A stretch of DNA of 64,000 nucleotides, taken from positions 124,001 to 188,000 of the forward strand of contig JAOAPY010000032.1 of NCBI GenBank assembly GCA_025463135.1. The letters run 5' to 3'. This DNA is from Acidobacteriota bacterium (GTDB lineage Bacteria > Acidobacteriota > Blastocatellia > Pyrinomonadales > Pyrinomonadaceae). The notes below the pieces were generated by a model. It did not search any database and had not been told where the DNA came from. It saw nothing but the letters and a program-made list of their open reading frames with translations. A program made the position numbers and the translations under genes. Of this stretch, positions 61,067 to 64,000 are shown one piece after another; the stretch's first letter is position 1, and every line of letters starts with the position of its first letter.

Positions 61067-63304
61067 TCAATGATTCGACCCTGTAACTTCAAATTTCGTT
61101 TCGATGAGATCCTCGGAACTTGCGCCCACCATCACCTTGAACTCGCCAAGCTCGACCACAAAGCGCATCTCGGCGTTCCAAAAACCCAGTTGCTCGGTAC
61201 CAATCGCAACCTCGACTCGTCTCTTCTCACCGGGTTTCAGCGTTATGCGTTGAAAGCCCTTCAATTCTTTTACCGGCCGGGTCATGCTGGCGGACACATC
61301 ACGTATGTAGAGTTGGACCACCTCGTCTCCGGAGCGCTTGCCGGTATTTTCGACATCGACACTGGCTGTCAGTTTGCCATTTGCCCGAATACTTTGAGCG
61401 CTGAGCTGCAGGTTCGTAATCTTGAACTGAGTGTAGCTAAGCCCATATCCGAACGGAAAGAGCGGCGTCCAGGGAACATCGAGATACTTCGAGTTGTATC
61501 TGTTGTTGGCCTCGGGGGGCCGGCCGGTGTTCATGTGGTTGTAATAGATAGGCACCTGACCCACCACGCGTGGAAAAGTCACCGGCAATTTTCCCCCGGG
61601 GTCTACATCACCGAAGAGCACGTCAGCGATCGCGTTGCCCGATTCCGTGCCTGCCATCCAGGCTTCGAGGATTGCCGGTACGTTATCGACAACCCATGAA
61701 ATTGTGAGCGGACGGCCATTAATCAAGACGACGATCGTGGGTTTGCCCGTGGCTTGCACGGCCTTGACCAGATCCATCTGCTTGCCGCTCAAGTCCAGCG
61801 AACTCTTGGAGGCTGCTTCGCCAACCACCTCCGCGGTTTCGCCGACGAAAACTATGGCCACTTCACTGTTACGCGCCAGGGCCACGGCTTCGGCAAAGCC
61901 TTCGGTTGATGTGCCCTGCGTGTCGCAGCCTTTGGCGTAACCGACTTTTGTCCGCGGCGAAACCCTGGCCTTGATTCCGGAGAGTGGCGTCACGGTATCT
62001 TCAGGTTTGCCATCCCCGGCCCACCACCCGAGCGGCGCGCGTCGATCATCTGCGAGTGGTCCAATGACCGCGATTGACCGCAGGTTCTTGTTGAGCGGCA
62101 GAGTCTCCTTCTCATTTTTCAATAAGACCATTGAGCGCCCGGCGATTTCCCGGGCAGCGGCTCGGTTCGCGGCAGTTAATAGCGCGCCGCTCTCTGCTGC
62201 TTCATCAACGTATGGGTGTTCGAATAGCCTGAGGCGGAACTTGATGCGCAGAATTCGTCTAACAGCTTCGTCGATGGTGGCCTGGGAAACTTTTCCTTCC
62301 TTAAGGAGTGCGGGACCGTGCTCGTTGAAAAGGCGGCTCACCATCTCCATATCTACACCGGCGTTTATGGCTGCCTGCGCGGCCTCTTTATCATTGGCGG
62401 CGATGCCATGATTGATTAGTTCCTTGACTGACGTGTAATCACTGACGACAAAACCATCAAACTTCCATTCACCGCGCAGTACGTTGGTAAGTGTGAAGCG
62501 GTTGGCTGAGGTCGGTACGCCGTTAAGATCGTTGAAAGCACTCATGAACGTGCCTACACCAGCGTCTGTCGCTGCTTTGAATGGAGGAAAATAAACATTG
62601 CGCAAAGTGTACTCAGACACCTCCGTGGTGTTGTAATCGCGTCCGCCTTCAGCCGCGCCGTACGCCACAAAGTGTTTTGCGCAAGCCAGGATCTTGCCCG
62701 GCGCGCCGTAATCGGTTCCCTGAAAACCCATGACCCGAGCCCGCGCAAACGAAGCGCCCAGAAACGGATCTTCGCCCGCACCTTCAGTGATGCGTCCCCA
62801 ACGCGGATCGCGCGCAATATCAACCATCGGCGCAAACGTCCACCGCAAGCCGGTCGCATAGGCTTCTTTAGCGGCAATGCTGGTTGAGCGTTCCGCCAGG
62901 GCGGGATCCCAACTGCTGGCTTCGCCTAAGGGGATAGGAAAAATCGTGCGATATCCATGAATCACATCAAAGCCAAACAAGTTGGGAATCTTCAGACGCG
63001 ATTCTTCAACGGCTACGCGCTGCAATTGGTTCGCGCGCTGTGCGCCCCGGACATTCAACGTCGAGCCCAGCAGCCCTTTGCGAATCAGGTCGAGGTGTTC
63101 CGCCCGAAAGTTTCCGTTGCCTTCGCCGTCGAGTTGCTGTAGTTGACCCAGCTTCTCCTGGAGCGTCATTCGTGACAGCAACGCTTCGACCCGTTTTTCT
63201 ACATCTTTGGGTCGCTGCGAGTGCGACGACGAAACCGGTGCAATGAAAAAGAGAGAGCAGACAACCAGGAGTAGCAGCAATCGAATTATTTTGCTTGAGT
63301 TCAT
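61067..63304 (-). CDS. GH3 beta-glucosidase (BglX-like), secreted
   Basis: 745 residues from ATG 63304; the longer frame begins in a family H repeat. Signal peptide about 1-26. N-terminal TIM barrel with FAPMVDIARDPRWGRITEG and KHFVAYGAAEGGRDYN; the nucleophile is Asp289 in GFVVSDYTS. An alpha/beta sandwich and a C-terminal fibronectin-III-like domain follow (GDEVVQLYIRDVSASMTRP). It removes terminal beta-linked glucose in the periplasm. With the GH144-like gene downstream it could act on beta-1,2-gluco-oligosaccharides, as GH3 enzymes in known beta-1,2-glucan clusters do; other beta-glucosides are also possible. Confidence 0.92.
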   Translation of the reverse strand: MNSSKIIRLLLLLVVCSLFFIAPVSSSHSQRPKDVEKRVEALLSRMTLQEKLGQLQQLDGEGNGNFRAEHLDLIRKGLLGSTLNVRGAQRANQLQRVAVEESRLKIPNLFGFDVIHGYRTIFPIPLGEASSWDPALAERSTSIAAKEAYATGLRWTFAPMVDIARDPRWGRITEGAGEDPFLGASFARARVMGFQGTDYGAPGKILACAKHFVAYGAAEGGRDYNTTEVSEYTLRNVYFPPFKAATDAGVGTFMSAFNDLNGVPTSANRFTLTNVLRGEWKFDGFVVSDYTSVKELINHGIAANDKEAAQAAINAGVDMEMVSRLFNEHGPALLKEGKVSQATIDEAVRRILRIKFRLRLFEHPYVDEAAESGALLTAANRAAAREIAGRSMVLLKNEKETLPLNKNLRSIAVIGPLADDRRAPLGWWAGDGKPEDTVTPLSGIKARVSPRTKVGYAKGCDTQGTSTEGFAEAVALARNSEVAIVFVGETAEVVGEAASKSSLDLSGKQMDLVKAVQATGKPTIVVLINGRPLTISWVVDNVPAILEAWMAGTESGNAIADVLFGDVDPGGKLPVTFPRVVGQVPIYYNHMNTGRPPEANNRYNSKYLDVPWTPLFPFGYGLSYTQFKITNLQLSAQSIRANGKLTASVDVENTGKRSGDEVVQLYIRDVSASMTRPVKELKGFQRITLKPGEKRRVEVAIGTEQLGFWNAEMRFVVELGEFKVMVGASSEDLIETKFEVTGSNH

Positions 63305-63324
63305 TTCCAAAACTGTTTTCCTCG

Positions 63325-63432
63325 AATGCGGCTTGCCGCCGCACAGGGCGGTGAGGCTCTGCCTCACCGGATGCATTTCTTAGCTTTAGGTTGAGGGTAT
63401 GCCTCGACCGCCGCGAGGCATAGCCTCTCTGC
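63325..63432. repeat. Family H GC-rich repeat upstream of the GH3 gene
   Basis: GCGGCTTGCCGCCGCACAGG, GGTGAGGCTCTGCCTCACC and a GAGGCATAGCCTC-type hairpin. It encodes the N-terminal residues of an overlong GH3 frame that I rejected, and it lies in the region where the GH3 promoter should be. Confidence 0.65.
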
Positions 63433-63561
63433 AAAAAGAGCCCATCGTATTCAAACCGACCCGATAATGCTGGCTTCACTCTTGCGCAACTGTAATATAC
63501 TTCTTTTCGCCGCCCCGGATTCTTTCAATTGACTCTTAATGAGCTCTCAATTGATTTAGTT

Positions 63562-64000
63562 ATGATTGTTTCAACAATACGATTGGCCCTTCTACTTTCG
63601 TTATGCGTGTTCGGTCCCCTCACGAAGTGCCTAAGAGCAAGTGCGCTCCGCGTAGGCGAACAAGTACCGAGTTCAACTGAGACGCAATCGGACGTCGCCG
63701 CGGAATTACAAAAGGCGGTCGACCTTCTCCAGGCGAGCCGTTTTGCGGAAGCCGAGACGATTCTGCGCCGTTTGCTGATTGCCAATCCAAATAATTCCGA
63801 CGTGCACAACATGCTCGGGATAGCACTCGACGGACGGGGCCACACTGTAGAGGCCGAACGTGAATACCGCTCAGCCATGCGGCTTAAGCCGCGCGGCGTC
63901 TCGGCGATGGCCAACCTCGGCGCTCTGTTTGCGCGCACTAATCGTAGTGACGAAGCCATCAAGATTTTCGCCGCGGTATTGCGCATCGCACCCGACCATC
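63562..64000 (+). CDS. Secreted TPR-repeat protein, 3' end cut by window edge
   Basis: At least 146 residues from ATG 63562 to the window end. A hydrophobic signal-like N-terminus (STIRLALLLSLCVFGPLTKC) is followed by TPR units (AVDLLQASRFAEAETILRRL, VHNMLGIALDGRGHTVEAER, SAMANLGALFARTNRSDEAI). It resembles the two TPR proteins at 45-48 kb. The ATG sits after an A/T-rich stretch without a clear Shine-Dalgarno. Confidence 0.75.
   Translation, partial: MIVSTIRLALLLSLCVFGPLTKCLRASALRVGEQVPSSTETQSDVAAELQKAVDLLQASRFAEAETILRRLLIANPNNSDVHNMLGIALDGRGHTVEAEREYRSAMRLKPRGVSAMANLGALFARTNRSDEAIKIFAAVLRIAPDH

Overview
The window looks like a chromosomal segment of a Gram-negative Acidobacteriota bacterium, probably of the Blastocatellia type. 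This is inferred from gene content: an Oar-like TonB-dependent receptor with no SusD partner, two CRTAC1-type FG-GAP/UnbV secreted proteins, many secreted TPR proteins, a heptose-containing LPS core pathway, and intergenic spaces full of short palindromic repeats. No rRNA, tRNA, CRISPR array, transposase or phage gene was found. All annotation is by reading the sequence; no database search was run.

Layout. (1) 1-8.5 kb, minus strand: an envelope cluster with a K+ channel, an SDR epimerase, heptosyltransferase II, GmhB phosphatase, heptose kinase (RfaE1), a PhyH-type dioxygenase, heptose adenylyltransferase (RfaE2), a heptosyltransferase I-like GT9, an ICMT-like methyltransferase and a DUF3108 protein cut by the window edge. 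(2) 8.7-17.5 kb: bifunctional PBP1, an IscU-like scaffold, an RND efflux pair and a thioredoxin-like protein. (3) 17.5-23.1 kb: a ParE/antitoxin module whose toxin carries a 7-bp frameshifting duplication, then NAD salvage (nicotinate phosphoribosyltransferase; nicotinamidase fused to a small helical domain and coupled to a nucleotidyltransferase) and a sarcosine oxidase-like flavoprotein. (4) 23.4-35.3 kb: an R/D-rich secreted protein, an ECF sigma factor with an anti-sigma-like/VOC fusion, Bcp peroxiredoxin, an aldo-keto reductase, a PPi-type phosphofructokinase, a DUF3179 protein interrupted by an in-frame UGA exactly where the first Cys of a CxxC is expected, with a SECIS-like hairpin just downstream (candidate selenoprotein), a LysR regulator, an esterase and a nitrilase. 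(5) 35.5-59.2 kb, plus strand: an alpha-glucan utilisation locus with two CRTAC1 proteins, a ROK regulator, a TonB receptor preceded by a promoter and a XylR/ROK-like operator, two TPR proteins, two paralogous cyclomaltodextrinase-like GH13 enzymes flanking malQ, an SDR, an SLC45/MalY-like sugar transporter and a third GH13. (6) 59.3-63.3 kb, minus strand: GH144-like and GH3 glycosidases with a small membrane protein, possibly a beta-1,2-glucan module. A truncated TPR gene ends the window.

How it fits together. In the glucan locus the TonB receptor would import malto-oligosaccharides, secreted GH13 enzymes would trim them, the MFS protein would move products into the cytoplasm, MalQ would process them there, and the ROK protein would sense sugar.

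A window-wide theme is a set of palindromic repeat families (labelled A to I here), several with REPIN-like geometry: two small hairpins in inverted orientation. Stem changes are compensated between copies. One copy is nested in another family, and three LPS genes take their stop codon or last codons from repeats of three different families.
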